Positions 1 through 8,108 of a stretch of 64,000 bases of DNA are shown here, in pieces. The notes under the pieces are model-generated. The model saw only the letters and a list, made by a program, of their open reading frames with translations, had not been told where the DNA came from and ran no database searches. How positions within the stretch are numbered: position 1 is the first letter of the stretch; every line of letters begins with the position of its first letter. Position numbers and translations under genes: made by a program. Location: positions 124,001 to 188,000 of the forward strand of contig JANQPX010000033.1 in the NCBI GenBank assembly GCA_028285265.1. The letters run 5' to 3'. The DNA is from Geminicoccaceae bacterium. GTDB lineage: Bacteria; Pseudomonadota; Alphaproteobacteria; Geminicoccales; Geminicoccaceae.

Positions 1-495
1 GCGAACCGATTCGATGTCAGGAAATCCTGCGAGTACCGCCGCGTTAATGCCCGATGAGACCGTCAGTACGGAGAACCACCAAATCGGCACAGGAACCGTG
101 TCCGCATTGAGTTCGGCAAAATCGGTAAAGCCTGACTCGGCAAAGGTGTTGTTCGGGTCAGCGGCTGTGGCTTGGATCGGCTCAGGATTAAGAACCGTCG
201 TTTGCGGTGTGAAAGAAATCGTTCCGGGCTGAAGTGCCGTTAAGCTCGAGGGTTGCGCGGCGAGAGCGACGACGGCCAACATAACCAAGATTTTGACTTC
301 GATGCGCTTGTAGATGCCTTCCGGGTTGGATCCCAGAAACTGACCATCCTCGCGATCGGTGATAATCGCTTCGATGAGTACGCCCAAAAACGGCAAGAGT
401 GCGATGCCTGTTCCGAGAAGCGTGAACCAAATTGCATTGTAAAATTGCCATCCGAACAGTGTCGTAAAGAGCGCGAGAGGACTATCGACAACCAT
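1..495 (-). CDS. traG: TraG-like conjugal transfer protein, N-terminal part (runs off the window)
   Basis: The reading frame stays open from an ATG at 495 down to base 1, giving 165 codons with no stop, so the gene continues beyond the left edge. An AGGGG ribosome-binding site precedes the ATG by about ten bases. The protein begins MVVDSPLALFTTLFGWQFYN, followed by a hydrophobic segment (about residues 10-38), a soluble stretch, a second hydrophobic segment (about 70-85), and a third near residue 140. This layout and its place directly after the PFL_4711-type gene match the TraG N-terminal family of GI-type conjugative elements, an inner-membrane protein needed for mating-pair formation and stabilisation. 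It lies 13 bases after the preceding gene, clearly in the same operon. The family call rests on position plus topology; the diagnostic C-terminal part is not visible. Confidence 0.75.
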   Translation of the reverse strand, partial: MVVDSPLALFTTLFGWQFYNAIWFTLLGTGIALLPFLGVLIEAIITDREDGQFLGSNPEGIYKRIEVKILVMLAVVALAAQPSSLTALQPGTISFTPQTTVLNPEPIQATAADPNNTFAESGFTDFAELNADTVPVPIWWFSVLTVSSGINAAVLAGFPDIESVR

Positions 496-508
496 CGCTT
501 TTTTGCCC

Positions 509-892
509 CTATCGCAAACGCCAAAGGGTCCAATAGACAGCCGTAGCCGCCAAGCCTATGAGCAAATAGCCCTGGCCAAGGGTCACTTCGATCAGAAGTG
601 TCCAAACAGACAAGCGCGGCCAGATGAGGAGCGCCCTCTCATGCGTGCGATCAGTCAGAAGGGACCTGCTATGTAGCCAGTCGGCTACGGGTCGCCAGAG
701 TAAGAGAACAATGAAAAGAATCGCAGGGCGAATGACACGCATAATGTCCGAGAAATGTTCAGCACGACTGAGCACGTGATCTGTCGACGTGTTTTCCGCC
801 CAAACTAATATGAGAGCCACGATGACTAGGCATCCGAGAAGCGATGCCAGCATAAAACCGAGGCCTATTCGCGACCTTTTGGCACCGCTCAC
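509..892 (-). CDS. Small integral membrane protein of the conjugation operon
   Basis: This 127-residue protein has three to four hydrophobic segments (about residues 10-30, 50-66, 85-110 and 105-125) and no recognisable catalytic motif. Its ATG overlaps the stop of the PFL_4711-type gene by four bases, so translation is probably coupled, and the TraG-like gene follows after 13 bases. A small membrane protein of unknown function at this place is common in GI-type conjugation operons. I cannot name the family. It is presumably an accessory of the inner-membrane part of the secretion channel, inferred from neighbours only. Confidence 0.7.
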   Translation of the reverse strand: MSGAKRSRIGLGFMLASLLGCLVIVALILVWAENTSTDHVLSRAEHFSDIMRVIRPAILFIVLLLWRPVADWLHSRSLLTDRTHERALLIWPRLSVWTLLIEVTLGQGYLLIGLAATAVYWTLWRLR

Positions 893-2250
893 TGCACTTC
901 TCCGCGCAAGAACACGCCACCGAGATCGTCTCTTGGTGCATCAGAGACACCGGCTGCGTTTGTCGACAAGCGATCACCTTCACGCAGCATGATCGCCGCG
1001 GTATCTGAGACCAGTTCCTTTTGGATGCGCGCTTCGAACATGAAGGCGTTGATCTCGCGCTCGAGCTCTTCCAACGCGGAGTCGATCGCAGTGAGAGCGT
1101 TGGCGTTTGAGGAGACTTGCGGCACTTTTCGTCCGGAATAAAGAAGGCGACGTACACTAAGTGCCTGCTCCACCGTTCGAGCGGTAGCGATGTCACCAGC
1201 AAGCCGGCCTATGAGCACCGCTCGATCCTGAGCGTCTTCCACAAGGCTGAGTGTCGAAATCAATTGCGGAGTCACGGCAACGCTTGCTGCCGAGACGTTC
1301 TCCAGCGTCTCGAGATCGACCTGACCGCCTTGCACCAAAATGGCAGCAAGCTCTTCATCAATGACCTGACGTTCCGCAGCATAGCTCGGTGCCAGACCCA
1401 CACCTGACGTCGTCGTGGATGAGCAGCCTTCACAAACTTGAATGATCTGATCGCCAAGCACGCTGACCGCAAACTCGCCAGCGTCTGCAGGGGTCGGGAA
1501 CAGCTCTGGCAAGCGAACTCCGGGGGCAACTGGAGGAGCGCCTTCCGACGTTACGGACTGGCCGAGGATCAGATTGTAGCCCGCCTGCACAACCTCTCGA
1601 ATGACCTCAACAGGCTCTTGATCGATACCTGCCCTTCGTTCGTCATCGATCCAGACGAACCCTTCATTGCCGTTGATCGTCGCAACTTCTTCTTCGGCAG
1701 CAACAGCATCCGCATCATCTTCATTGATAAGACGTTGATAAGTCCCGCGCTTTGCAACCGCTACCCAATCTTCGAACGGATTGCGGCCGTTTGCGGAGTC
1801 TTCCACGATGCGCTCACAAGACTTTATGGAGATATCGTAGAGCTGCTTGGCACTGGAGAGCGCACCTTGAAAGTGCTCGTAGAGCCCGGGATTGGCGCGC
1901 TGCAGAATGATCGCGGGCAATGCGGCGATCGCCTCGGTCGCAGCCAGCACGAGTAATTCGTCCAACTGATCGAACCCATCGGAAATTTGCCCAAGTGTGT
2001 TGCCAACCGAGACGACTGGATCCAACGATCCGCAGGCTTTGGGAAGCTGAAGACCAGGCGCACCACCAAATGTGAACGTAGCCGCGTTGATGTTAGGCGC
2101 AGGCGAGATCGGCGCAGCGCCGCCCATACTGTAATACCAAGAGCCTGTACCAACGGTCGGCTGCTGACCCAATGCGACGGTCGGGATGATGGAAGCAAGC
2201 AGAGCTATGGCGCACGCTAGCCGCCTGTGGTTGGTTCGGTCCGTGATCAT
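889..2250 (-). CDS. Integrating conjugative element protein, PFL_4711 family (TIGR03755)
   Basis: The 453-residue product has a signal peptide (residues 1-28, ending ALG) and a conserved early segment around SWYYSMGGAAPIS, followed by a stretch with Cys pairs (ACGSLDP, KSCER) typical of the PFL_4711 family. The family is encoded in GI-type conjugative elements next to the TraU-like protein and is thought to act in the periplasm during mating-pair formation. The C-terminal third is rich in charged helices and short repeats of Leu and Glu, suggesting coiled coil. It overlaps its upstream neighbour by four bases and its downstream neighbour by four. Family assignment comes from sequence pattern and fixed gene order. 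Confidence 0.85.
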   Translation of the reverse strand: MITDRTNHRRLACAIALLASIIPTVALGQQPTVGTGSWYYSMGGAAPISPAPNINAATFTFGGAPGLQLPKACGSLDPVVSVGNTLGQISDGFDQLDELLVLAATEAIAALPAIILQRANPGLYEHFQGALSSAKQLYDISIKSCERIVEDSANGRNPFEDWVAVAKRGTYQRLINEDDADAVAAEEEVATINGNEGFVWIDDERRAGIDQEPVEVIREVVQAGYNLILGQSVTSEGAPPVAPGVRLPELFPTPADAGEFAVSVLGDQIIQVCEGCSSTTTSGVGLAPSYAAERQVIDEELAAILVQGGQVDLETLENVSAASVAVTPQLISTLSLVEDAQDRAVLIGRLAGDIATARTVEQALSVRRLLYSGRKVPQVSSNANALTAIDSALEELEREINAFMFEARIQKELVSDTAAIMLREGDRLSTNAAGVSDAPRDDLGGVFLRGEVQ

Positions 2251-3317
2251 GATTCGATCTCAATCGTTCCGATGAGCGCGCCTTTGGTCTCGCAGCAGCG
2301 ATAAGGGCGCCAAAGCGCGAAGGCGTAATCGCCGCCGATGCTCACGCGATTTGTGGAAAAACCATTGATGATGTTCGCTGTATCATTCGTGCCAAAGACG
2401 TCACACGTCGTCTCGGTTACTGGAACGAGCATTTGCCATGTCGAATTCTCAGGATCATTCTCAATAACTGGATCGGGCTCGAAGACATCGAGCCCCGGTG
2501 CCGGCTGACCGGGTACACTCCCTACGGGTATGAACACATGCGGCGAGAATTCACGGGTTGCGATGTCTGCAGCGCGCTGCGCCATGACGGCGCCCGCTTT
2601 TGGATCTTCCGGTGTGTTGAGAAATCCCTGACGCGGATGAACCGAGCCCCATGTGTTAAACGGGAAATCACCGATCTCACGAAGACCTGGGATGAAGGTC
2701 TGCGGAAAGACAATTTCCGTTAGGCCTGATCGCCAAGCAAAGGCATCTGCGCCCGACAAGAAGTAGGGAAAAAAGGGAAACACATCCGTCGGCGGACAGG
2801 CGATCGGGAGACCCAAACTTCCTGCAATAGACAAGATATTGCCCGGCGACCCGATAACCTCGGCATCCTTGAAAACTGTATGCTTAGAGCGATCAGGCAG
2901 TGAGTCCTCGGATTGCCTTATCTGTGAGTCATCCGACAACTTGCCGCCACCTGCGAGCGATAGAGGATTGACGCCAAGGATCGAAAACTGCCCCTGATTA
3001 GCCGCAATTTGAAACGCACCAAACGCTTCTCTCGACTCATCCCAGGGTGACTCTCCGAGCGTATTGTACGACGTAACGATGAGTGACGGGTTGAAGTGTC
3101 GAAATTGAATGCTGGTTTCGACAGTACAGCCTGCAGGCGTGCAGACCAGGTAGAGGCAGACACCATTGATGCTGAAGTTCAAGCAGGCGAGTTCGGCCGC
3201 CGCTGTGGTCGTCGCCTCAACAATGCCCTCCGTTGAAATCGTCTCGACGAATTGACCTCTTGCGGGCGATCCGATTGTCCATAGCAAGAGAAGAATCAGG
3301 GCGGATGATCGTTTCAT
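2247..3317 (-). CDS. traU: TraU-like integrating conjugative element protein, PFL_4710 family (TIGR03756)
   Basis: This 356-residue protein starts with a signal peptide (MKRSSALILLLLWTIGSPARG) and has a Cys-rich N-terminal half (AACLNF-type, NGVCLYLVCTPAGC) that would form disulfides in the periplasm, as in TraU of F-type systems. Other Cys residues sit at CPP near the middle and CCETKGA near the C-terminus. TraU-class proteins are needed for DNA transfer rather than pilus assembly. Four-base overlaps with both neighbours show translational coupling. Length and order agree with the PFL_4710 family of GI-type elements. Confidence 0.87.
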   Translation of the reverse strand: MKRSSALILLLLWTIGSPARGQFVETISTEGIVEATTTAAAELACLNFSINGVCLYLVCTPAGCTVETSIQFRHFNPSLIVTSYNTLGESPWDESREAFGAFQIAANQGQFSILGVNPLSLAGGGKLSDDSQIRQSEDSLPDRSKHTVFKDAEVIGSPGNILSIAGSLGLPIACPPTDVFPFFPYFLSGADAFAWRSGLTEIVFPQTFIPGLREIGDFPFNTWGSVHPRQGFLNTPEDPKAGAVMAQRAADIATREFSPHVFIPVGSVPGQPAPGLDVFEPDPVIENDPENSTWQMLVPVTETTCDVFGTNDTANIINGFSTNRVSIGGDYAFALWRPYRCCETKGALIGTIEIES

Positions 3318-3748
3318 GGCTTGATCTCATCTTGATAAATCGCGATCGCACGATCGAGATGATCGACGCCATAGAGAACGGACTGTCCTTCATCAAAAAC
3401 AATCGCCGGGAGTTTTCGAAGTTGATAGGACGTCGCTAATGACAGCCCCTCAAGGGTGTTCTCAACCTTCTCCTGCAGCGCATCCTCTAAGTCGTTCAGG
3501 CGCTGGAGGGCGACCGTTTTTGCCTTGTCTGGATCGTTCGGCAAGCCTCGGCCTAACGACTGCTCAAGGGCATTCAATCCATCGAGAAAGTAGACGCTGG
3601 CTTGGGCCTGTTCTCCCGTGTGCACAGGGCGATCGGACGTCGTGAAGACGTCGATGCTCCGAGGCATGCGCGGGTTCGCACGAGTCGTTGGCACAGCGAC
3701 GGCAACAACCAAGGCAGTCATCAGAGCAATTCTCAAAACCGACGACAT
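3314..3748 (-). CDS. Integrating conjugative element protein, PFL_4709 family (TIGR03757, DUF1525-like)
   Basis: The start is placed at the ATG at 3748 because GGAGG lies seven bases before it; an in-frame Met further upstream has no such site. The 144-residue product has a signal peptide (MSSVLRIALMTALVVAVAVP) and then the family pattern: SIDVFTTSDRPV early, LNALEQSLGRGLP in the middle and LRKLPAIVFDEGQSVLYG near the end. The arrangement resembles a periplasmic thioredoxin-fold-like TraF/TrbC relative without a CxxC active site. It overlaps the TraU-like gene by four bases. Confidence 0.85.
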   Translation of the reverse strand: MSSVLRIALMTALVVAVAVPTTRANPRMPRSIDVFTTSDRPVHTGEQAQASVYFLDGLNALEQSLGRGLPNDPDKAKTVALQRLNDLEDALQEKVENTLEGLSLATSYQLRKLPAIVFDEGQSVLYGVDHLDRAIAIYQDEIKP

Positions 3749-4074
3749 AGCCGAACCTCCTCCCTGAACGGTTGCGAACAACACATCCAGCATCAGCAGT
3801 TCTGACCATCTCTGACAGGTAGAAACGGACCAAGGACATGGGTCGTTTTCCAGATGTCATCGAGCAAAAATAGAGAAGCTTGCCTCGCGAGAGCACATGC
3901 AGCCGGCCTTGTTTGATCAATGCCGAGCAGGCTCAGCCAATCGCGTCAATCAACATAGGGAGCCGTCGTCCAAAAAGACTCCCTTGCGGACGACAAGGAT
4001 TGTTGGCAACGACGAAAATGGTGGTGCCAGCAGACGTTGGCGAACGATGGCCGTGTGGATGACCCGTGATCGAC
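3749..4074. other. Intergenic stretch inside the conjugation operon
   Basis: No convincing gene lies here. Short open frames on either strand lack ribosome-binding sites and family patterns. It may carry an internal promoter for the 4709-4710-4711-TraG block, but I could not pick out a clear -35/-10 pair. Confidence 0.5.
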
Positions 4075-4320
4075 CTACGGCAGTTCCAAAGCGAAGACAT
4101 GTAGCGACAGGCCTATGATCAGCGCCGCGAACAGATAGACCACCACCACGACAAAGCGACCGCGGATTGCTGTCGGTCTTTCCAAGTTCCTCATCGTCAA
4201 TCTCAGATCCTCAAGGGCAGCATCAAGGGAGACCGAGAGGATGTCTGGTTCCGAACTCACCGCGGTATGCTGATGTTTCCTTGATATCTGGCCCAAGACA
4301 ACCTCTATGACGTCGGTCAT
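4075..4320 (-). CDS. Small hypothetical protein with C-terminal membrane anchor
   Basis: The 81-residue frame from the ATG at 4320 (MTDVIEVVLGQISRKHQHTA) has a soluble, acidic and helix-prone first part and one strong hydrophobic segment at the end (FVVVVVYLFAALIIGLSLHV). An in-frame Met eleven codons upstream is possible. It follows a second small protein of the same design (4387-4767) and is probably part of the same operon. I do not recognise the family. A tail-anchored or membrane-proximal accessory of the secretion system is a guess from position only. Confidence 0.5.
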   Translation of the reverse strand: MTDVIEVVLGQISRKHQHTAVSSEPDILSVSLDAALEDLRLTMRNLERPTAIRGRFVVVVVYLFAALIIGLSLHVFALELP

Positions 4321-4386
4321 GTTGCCGCCGATAAGGTCATCAACCGCCGGCAAATGCCAGCGGCTGACTCCCTCCTGATTTGCTCA

Positions 4387-4767
4387 TCAAAGCCCGTAGA
4401 ACGTCACACGGGCGATAAGAGCGATTGCTGTTACAATCACAGCAGTAAGGATTTTGAGATCCCGTCTCTGCGAGGACGCCATGAATTCATTGGCCATAAT
4501 CTTCAGGTCCTTTGCAGACCCGTCCATTCTGGCCTCAAAGGCTTCCATACGCAGCAACGTTTTCCCTTCAAAGGCCGTAAACCGTCCTTCGAACTTCTGA
4601 TCGAGCGCGGAAATCCTTTCGTCGAGTACAGAAATCCGCGCTTCGAACATATCCTTGGTCAAAGGCTCGCCCAAGACATCCTCCATGACCGCAAGCAGCA
4701 CTTTTGCCTGGTCGTCAGTAAATGAAGTTTGTTTCAGCCGATCCCAATGATCAAGCGTCTTCGACAT
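4387..4767 (-). CDS. Coiled-coil protein with C-terminal transmembrane segment
   Basis: An AGGAG ribosome-binding site precedes the ATG by seven bases. The 126-residue protein begins with a helical region (LKQTSFTDDQAKVLLAVMED), continues with a heptad-like coiled coil (about residues 38-95, repeating FEARISVLDERISALDQ and FEARMD), and ends with one transmembrane segment (ILTAVIVTAIALIARVTF). The layout resembles small DUF1640/CCDC90-like proteins, but I do not claim homology. It sits directly downstream of the TraC-like ATPase, where canonical GI elements usually carry a disulfide isomerase or other conserved genes, so it may be specific to this element. Confidence 0.7.
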   Translation of the reverse strand: MSKTLDHWDRLKQTSFTDDQAKVLLAVMEDVLGEPLTKDMFEARISVLDERISALDQKFEGRFTAFEGKTLLRMEAFEARMDGSAKDLKIMANEFMASSQRRDLKILTAVIVTAIALIARVTFYGL

Positions 4768-4962
4768 GGTGCACTCCTCCTAGCCATGAGGCGCACCAGT
4801 CCCCCCATAGGATGCCGATGCACCCCATGGGGTTTGGGCCCAGCTTCTGCTGAACCGGTTCGAGTTGGTGGCAAGATCCCTTGGGAATCCGCGGTCCGCC
4901 AACACTGCCACCGGTGCGGACCTTCCGTTGTCAGCCAAGGTGTTAGCCGACGACGAAAACGC

Positions 4963-7626
4963 TTAAGCCGACGTCCCTTGCTCGATCTGCTCAGCCCATA
5001 GGTAAGCTGCATCGAGTTCGGTCTCGAGCCCGTGTTCCTTCATGAGTGCTGCCCGTTTTGCCTTCTCATGTTTTTCGGTCATGGCGAGTGCTAAACAAAG
5101 CGGTGGAGGTACATTGCGGAAGATCGTTGCGAGCTGATCGCTGAGGACGACACCCTCCACGAATTTTCCCGGTTCCTTCTTTGCGTCGAGAAGAAGTCGC
5201 CTCGATTCGTCAGACAGATCTCGAAAGCGCGCAATATTATCGACCTCTTCCTTCGGCATGACCAAACACAACCACCATTCCATCATGTTGAGCATGCGCC
5301 GGGCACCATCCGGGAAATCCTCGAGATTCTGCGTTGCCAGCCAATACCAAGCGCCAAGTTTTCGCCACATTTTGGTGATCTTGACGACATACCGAGACAA
5401 CAGCGGGTTGGTGGTGATGATGTGCCCCTCATCAGTGATCACGATCGTCTGGCGCTGCTCGTGTTGGTGGCGCTCGACCAGATCGTTGATATGGTTGATC
5501 AAGGAGATGTACGTGACGGCAAGTTCGGCCTCATAGCCCTCACGGGCGAGTGTTGCCAGATCTACAAGCGTCACGTCTGCCTCAGGCCATGGACGTCCCG
5601 GCCGGTTGAACAATTGACCGGCAAGAGAGTTCGTGTCCGTAAAGAGGTCCATGCTATCGGCCATTTCGCGGATGCGATCGCGGCGCGTGCCCGTCAAGTC
5701 CTCGGCATTGGATAGGGCGCGCATCGCGGCGACAACATCGCTTGGCAAAACGGTATCGCGCCCAGCCGCCGAGACGGATTCTGCGGCGTTCCGCAATGCC
5801 GCGCGAACCACCAAACGATCGGCTGGTTTGAAGGCCTGCGTTTCACGCTCATCGCCCCGGGTAATCATCAGCTGTGCCGTGATCTCCATCTCACCGAGTA
5901 TGTCTCGCCCCTCCTCCTCGTCGGAAACAGATGCCTGCTTGTCATCGGGAAGATCGGCAATCCCACCCTCGCGATCGAGGAGCTCCAAGGCAGAAGCAAA
6001 GGGAGGGAGGGATACATTCGCACCCGCATTCAAATGCATCTGATTCACATGGAGACCATGCCGCTCACAATGATCGGCAAGAAGACCAAAGCTGTTACCA
6101 GCTTCCACAATGTAGATCCTGGGGCGGTAGACCGCGAGCATTTGGATAACCAAGTAGACAAGAAGGGCTGACTTGCCTGCTCCCGTGGGTCCGAGGATCA
6201 GCGAGTGTCCATTTTTCTTGCGGTCCTTGGCGTTCAAAGGATCGAAGGTCAGTGGTTCGGCGCCACGATTATAAAAAAGCAGTCCTGGATTGCCTGTTCC
6301 GCGCGATCGCCCATAAACAGGAAACATCGCGGCGAGATGAGACCCGAACACATAACGTGATCGCCGATTGAACTTGCATTCGTTCGGCCTGAACGCCATC
6401 GGTAGGTTTCCGATCCAGCGATCAAACAGCAAGAGTTCGCGGTCGTGCTCCACCGGTTGGATTCCGCTGCTAACCAGTTGCGCTGCCACCTTGTTGCGAT
6501 TGCGCCGAAGCTCATTCAAGTCCACACCACGGACGTAAAAGGCGAGCTCAGAGGGATAGAGCCGGTCACCCCGCCCCATCTTCAGCTTAACCTCAGATGC
6601 TTCATCTGCCGCCATCACGGCTTCGGTTTGATTGCCGACGGACGCATCCTCGATCTTCTGGACATGCGCCGAAACCAGATCCTGGGGCGTAAACACGATC
6701 GTCATGGCCATGATCGTGTTCTCCGGCATCTGGTCCGCTAGACAGTGCACCAGATCACCACGACGAAGTTCTCCCGTGAAGTGCCCAATACTTGGTGAAC
6801 GTCGAAGCCCCTGGGTCGTCACCACTTGGTGGGCCTGGCCGTCCAGGTAGATGACCCCGTGCTCTTCATCAATTTCTGGCGGGGAAAGGCAAAGCATCTC
6901 GGAAAAGTCCCGACCAAACGGGATGTCGTCATCGCCGGGATAGGGAGCCTGATCGATCAGCTTGCGGGCATCGCCCTCGACACAAGCAGGGCTGGGATTG
7001 AGCCACGACAGCAACCACTCATAGAGATCGCAACCCTCATAGCGTCTTGCGGCAATGCCAGCGTTACGAAGAGCAAGTTCGACCTTGCCGCAAAGCTCAT
7101 TCAACGCATCGTCAGGGCAACGATCCGTCTTGCTATGCGTCGTCAGCCGTCGATAAAGCACCAAGCGCACGCGACGACGACGCCCTCGCCAAGGACAGTC
7201 TGCAGCCGTCTCTTTGAAGATACCACCATTCTTCGTGATCCGGTTGAGATGGCGACTGAGGGTATCGGCATAATGCGCGGCAAAAGCGTCGCTGCCGCTT
7301 CGGGCGTAGGTCGTTATCGTCCGAGCGAGATCATCCAAACGGAAATCATCGCTCACAAACACCTGCATGACCCATGGGTCGTGGTCCAGCTCAGGAATGG
7401 TATCGCCAATCAGGTTCAACGTCCGATCGCGTAACGCCTCTTTGAATAGCTCGCTACGACCCTCCGTGCCGACTGGTGTCAACTCCCAAGCTGCTGCAAC
7501 ACTCCGCCCATCTTCGAGGAGAAACGCTTTGGTCTCAGGGGCATACTCCATCCAAGGGAGATAGTCAGTGAAACTTGGCGGATCGGCACGACCTCTTGAG
7601 AAGAACGACATCGCCTGTGCCAACAT
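4963..7626 (-). CDS. traC: Conjugative transfer ATPase, TraC/VirB4-like, PFL_4706 family (TIGR03744)
   Basis: The 887-residue protein is the energising ATPase of the secretion channel and works at the cytoplasmic face of the inner membrane. Walker A is GPTGAGKS at residues 479-486 and Walker B is TIVITDEGH with D732 and E733. The N-terminal half (FTDYLPWMEYAPETKAFLLE and onwards) is the VirB4/TraC-type domain. Length is normal for the PFL_4706 family and no motif is missing. A second Met at codon 6 is an alternative start. It follows the lipoprotein gene by 11 bases and precedes the small coiled-coil gene by about 195 bases. Confidence 0.93.
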   Translation of the reverse strand: MLAQAMSFFSRGRADPPSFTDYLPWMEYAPETKAFLLEDGRSVAAAWELTPVGTEGRSELFKEALRDRTLNLIGDTIPELDHDPWVMQVFVSDDFRLDDLARTITTYARSGSDAFAAHYADTLSRHLNRITKNGGIFKETAADCPWRGRRRRVRLVLYRRLTTHSKTDRCPDDALNELCGKVELALRNAGIAARRYEGCDLYEWLLSWLNPSPACVEGDARKLIDQAPYPGDDDIPFGRDFSEMLCLSPPEIDEEHGVIYLDGQAHQVVTTQGLRRSPSIGHFTGELRRGDLVHCLADQMPENTIMAMTIVFTPQDLVSAHVQKIEDASVGNQTEAVMAADEASEVKLKMGRGDRLYPSELAFYVRGVDLNELRRNRNKVAAQLVSSGIQPVEHDRELLLFDRWIGNLPMAFRPNECKFNRRSRYVFGSHLAAMFPVYGRSRGTGNPGLLFYNRGAEPLTFDPLNAKDRKKNGHSLILGPTGAGKSALLVYLVIQMLAVYRPRIYIVEAGNSFGLLADHCERHGLHVNQMHLNAGANVSLPPFASALELLDREGGIADLPDDKQASVSDEEEGRDILGEMEITAQLMITRGDERETQAFKPADRLVVRAALRNAAESVSAAGRDTVLPSDVVAAMRALSNAEDLTGTRRDRIREMADSMDLFTDTNSLAGQLFNRPGRPWPEADVTLVDLATLAREGYEAELAVTYISLINHINDLVERHQHEQRQTIVITDEGHIITTNPLLSRYVVKITKMWRKLGAWYWLATQNLEDFPDGARRMLNMMEWWLCLVMPKEEVDNIARFRDLSDESRRLLLDAKKEPGKFVEGVVLSDQLATIFRNVPPPLCLALAMTEKHEKAKRAALMKEHGLETELDAAYLWAEQIEQGTSA

Positions 7627-7637
7627 GAACGCTCTCC

Positions 7638-8108
7638 TCAGTGCACACGAATAGCTGAAGACCGTTCATCGCCAGACACGATCCGGATTCGACGCTTTGG
7701 TTTTCCAGGAGGTTTGTGTGCCGTCTCGCCGGGCAGCGCAAACTCGGTACGCTCAAACAACGGAAAGCTGGTGCTGTAACCAGGCACGGGCAGACGCTCG
7801 TCGCTGGTTAGGTGAGGAAACACGAACATGACGAGGTTCGGATTCTCCAACGTCGGGAAAAGGTTCTCAATCTCATTGGCTGCGGTCCGCGTATAGCTCG
7901 AGGCTGATCCCTGACCGACGGCAAGCCCCTGCCCTGACGAACCCATGGGCTCGGAACGATGTTCAGATTGCGCCTGACGGCTGAGGCTCGTTAGATGAGT
8001 TTTGTAGACATCCACCATCGTCGGCCCTGATTGAGGAAAGAGCTCCTCGGTGGACGTGGTGCAGCCGCTAATCAAGGCCACGACGAGGGGTAACGCCGCC
8101 CTGTGCAT
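7638..8108 (-). CDS. Conjugative transfer region lipoprotein, TIGR03751 family
   Basis: The start is taken at the ATG at 8108, which gives a clean lipoprotein signal (MHRAALPLVVALISGCTTST) with the lipobox LISGC; longer in-frame starts would bury it. The 156-residue mature protein continues with the family segment PTMVDVYKTHLTSLSRQAQS and a Pro-rich, basic C-terminus. In GI-type elements this lipoprotein has the role of VirB7/TraV, helping to build the outer-membrane core. The gene overlaps the end of the 4705-type gene by 41 bases, an unusually long overlap that still leaves both frames intact. Confidence 0.85.
   Translation of the reverse strand: MHRAALPLVVALISGCTTSTEELFPQSGPTMVDVYKTHLTSLSRQAQSEHRSEPMGSSGQGLAVGQGSASSYTRTAANEIENLFPTLENPNLVMFVFPHLTSDERLPVPGYSTSFPLFERTEFALPGETAHKPPGKPKRRIRIVSGDERSSAIRVH

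Noticed and set aside
1438..1956. Plus-strand open frame of about 170 codons inside the PFL_4711-type gene
   Set aside because: It is a shadow of a conserved gene with a proper signal peptide on the other strand.
6826..7434. Plus-strand open frame of about 200 codons inside the TraC-like ATPase gene
   Set aside because: The minus strand carries Walker motifs and family length; the plus frame has no support.
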